From Methylotenera_A sp040387515 (GTDB taxonomy: Bacteria; Pseudomonadota; Gammaproteobacteria; Burkholderiales; Methylophilaceae): a DNA stretch of 44,545 bases. Both the position numbers and the translations under genes were made by a program. A model generated the notes under the pieces. The model was not told where the DNA came from. It made no database searches and saw only the letters and a program-made list of their open reading frames with translations. Where the stretch lies: positions 1 to 44,545 of the forward strand of contig JAZKDP010000033.1 of assembly GCA_040387515.1 (NCBI GenBank), written 5' to 3'. This document shows positions 43,336 through 44,545 of the stretch, piece after piece (the first letter of the stretch is position 1; every line of letters begins with the position of its first letter).

Positions 43336-44019
43336 TCAAAGCTGCCAGTTAATAGGCGTTTGGCCTTGCTGGATTAAATATTGGTTTATTTGAGAGAATT
43401 GACGATTGCCAAAAAACCCGCGATGCGCGGATAGCGGTGATGGATGCACAGACTTAAGTACCAGATGCTTTTTGTCATCGATAAAAGCGCCTTTTTTCTG
43501 CGCGTAACTGCCCCATAAAACAAACACCAAACCGTCACGATGCGCATTTAATGCGGCAATCGCCGCATCTGTAAATGCCTCCCAACCTTTGCCCTGATGC
43601 GCGCCAGCCTTGGCCTGTTCTACCGTTAATGTCGCGTTTAATAGCAATACGCCTTGGTCTGCCCAAGGGGTTAAATCACCGTTGCGGCTCATCTTTATAT
43701 TTAAATCAGTCGCAATTTCTTTATAAATATTCAGTAAAGACGGCGGTAGTGCAACGCCTTTCGGCACAGAAAAGCTTAAGCCATGCGCTTGGCTGTCGCC
43801 ATGATAAGGATCTTGCCCAATAATCACTACGCGCACTTGCTCAAAAGGCGTGTGATTAAAAGCATTAAAAATCAAAGGGCTAGGTGGGTAAATCACCTTG
43901 CCAGCCGCTTTTTCCTCTTTCAAAAAATGTCGCAACGCCTGCATATAAGGCTTTTCGAGCTCATCGCCAATGACTGCTTGCCATGAAAGGTCAAGTTGAC
44001 CGGGTTTCTGTTGCGTCAT
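43336..44019 (-). CDS. ung: Uracil-DNA glycosylase
   Basis: Removes uracil from DNA in base excision repair. It has 227 residues of family 1 UDG. The water-activating motif GQDPYHG and the DNA-intercalation loop HPSPLSAHRGFFG are present, with LLLNATLTVE between them. Length and motifs match the E. coli enzyme. It has no tight operon partner; 64 bases separate it from the upstream unknown ORF. Confidence 0.97.
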   Translation of the reverse strand: MTQQKPGQLDLSWQAVIGDELEKPYMQALRHFLKEEKAAGKVIYPPSPLIFNAFNHTPFEQVRVVIIGQDPYHGDSQAHGLSFSVPKGVALPPSLLNIYKEIATDLNIKMSRNGDLTPWADQGVLLLNATLTVEQAKAGAHQGKGWEAFTDAAIAALNAHRDGLVFVLWGSYAQKKGAFIDDKKHLVLKSVHPSPLSAHRGFFGNRQFSQINQYLIQQGQTPINWQL

Positions 44020-44083
44020 AAAAAATTAAGCTAAAAAGAAAGGCAAATATATTATATAAGCAAGGGTAGATACTTTATGAGTA

Positions 44084-44377
44084 TTATCTTTGTGGGGATG
44101 CTGGATCGTTATCATTTATTGAGACTTGAGACCAGTGACCGGATAGAAGTCTCGTAGATTCTGTTGTAAATTTATCACGGTAAATTGAGTCTGTAAAACG
44201 TAAGGTAAATTGATTATTATTTTTCTTCCAAGACTCTCTTGTTGTGCCTCCCCAACTAATTTGAGGGTATTCACTCTGCTCAACATACTGTGCTATTGAG
44301 CGAAGGCAATGCAGTACAGTTGCATCCGTTGTACTACATGTAATGCTGTAGTGATATTTTAAGTGATTATCTGACAT
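44084..44377 (-). CDS. Hypothetical protein, 97 residues
   Basis: A soluble, polar protein starting MSDNHLKYHYSITCSTTDATV. It has an alternating strand-like segment near residue 50-75 (NNNQFTLRFTDSIYRDKF) and an unstructured end (SINDNDPASPQR). No signal peptide, membrane segment or known family is recognised. The ribosome site is weak (ACGGTAGAA upstream). A terminator lies just before it and ung after it, so it is a single gene or cotranscribed with ung. The regular amino acid composition supports it being real. Confidence 0.55.
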   Translation of the reverse strand: MSDNHLKYHYSITCSTTDATVLHCLRSIAQYVEQSEYPQISWGGTTRESWKKNNNQFTLRFTDSIYRDKFTTESTRLLSGHWSQVSINDNDPASPQR

Positions 44378-44447
44378 AGAAAATTCTACCGTAAAATGTT
44401 CATCCTAATTGACGGGTTGCTTTACGTCAAATGACAATTAGTAATAA

Positions 44448-44471
44448 AAAACCTCGCCGAAGCGAGGTTTT
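44448..44471. terminator. Bidirectional intrinsic terminator
   Basis: A 10-bp stem, AAAACCTCGC / GCGAGGTTTT, with loop CGAA and T runs on both strands. It ends the minus-strand gene that enters from the right edge and isolates the 97-residue ORF. Confidence 0.92.
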
Positions 44472-44482
44472 ATTTTTGAATG

Positions 44483-44545
44483 CTAGTTACGGCATTCCAG
44501 CTTCAATTCGATGGTGAGGCTAGGCGGTGAAATCATTTTTGACGC
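44483..44545 (-). CDS. C-terminal end of an unidentified gene
   Basis: An open frame enters from the right edge on the minus strand. It ends with the residues MISPPSLTIELKLECRN and TAG at 44483-44485, 12 bases before the terminator stem. Only 20 residues are visible, too few to identify. The position before a terminator supports a real gene end. Confidence 0.45.
   Translation of the reverse strand, partial: ASKMISPPSLTIELKLECRN

Noticed and set aside
1..44545. tRNA or rRNA genes, CRISPR arrays, insertion sequences, prophage or plasmid functions
   Set aside because: None was recognised: no cloverleaf-like genes, no regularly spaced repeats, no transposase or integrase frames.

Overview
The window looks like a chromosomal stretch of a betaproteobacterium, most probably Methylophilaceae (Methylotenera/Methylophilus type). 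This is inferred from moderately AT-rich DNA, the neighbourhood hemF-purD-purH-fis-dusB, a 78-residue Fis, a type II ThrB, and DUF2782, BPSS1780-type and DUF2490 proteins. Two runs of N (100 N in a porin gene, 10 N in polA) show that it is a scaffolded draft or metagenome assembly.

Layout. (1) Positions 1-12216, all minus strand, form a nitrate assimilation island. In transcription order it holds nasT (ANTAR antiterminator), nrtA, nrtB and nrtD (ABC nitrate uptake), an alginate-export-type porin, nirB, a NarK-type nitrate MFS transporter, a fused PP2C phosphatase-Ser/Thr kinase, nirD, and the start of the nasA nitrate reductase. (2) 12451-15113, minus: a DUF2490 outer-membrane protein and an MsbA-like ABC exporter. 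(3) 15309-17607, plus: cstA-ybdD. (4) 17782-18945, minus: a small unknown protein and lgt. (5) 19065-26952, plus: a PAS/GGDEF/EAL protein, ilvD, a hexose-6-phosphate mutarotase, a YyaL/DUF255 protein and a c-type cytochrome. (6) 27045-37709, minus: an amino acid permease, hemF, purD, purH, fis, dusB, a cysteine-cluster protein, a CinA-type protein and polA. (7) 37762-40791, plus: LOG protein, DUF2782 protein, thrB, BPSS1780-type membrane protein. (8) 40799 to the end: uvrD (minus), a candidate structured small RNA (plus), ung, an unknown 97-residue ORF, and the tail of one more minus-strand gene.

The most informative part is the regulatory logic of the nitrate island, readable from the DNA. 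nirB has a near-perfect sigma-54 -24/-12 promoter with three tandem NtrC-like sites about 110-155 bp upstream. nasT has a second consensus sigma-54 promoter with an NtrC-like site about 100 bp upstream. Between nasT and nrtA lies a leader with two hexaloop hairpins (A at loop position 1, G at position 4) followed by a 22-bp intrinsic terminator, which is the signature of ANTAR-protein antitermination. The inferred circuit is: nitrogen limitation (NtrC/sigma-54) switches on nasT and nirB, and NasT then permits read-through into nrtABD.

Outside that island, the best candidate for something undescribed is the + strand RNA at about 43080-43208 between uvrD and ung. It has four predicted stem-loops, a C-rich loop complementary to Shine-Dalgarno sequences, and a strong terminator. 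The 10-N gap in polA appears to be an assembly artefact: its flanks share a 6-bp overlap that restores one intact polA frame.
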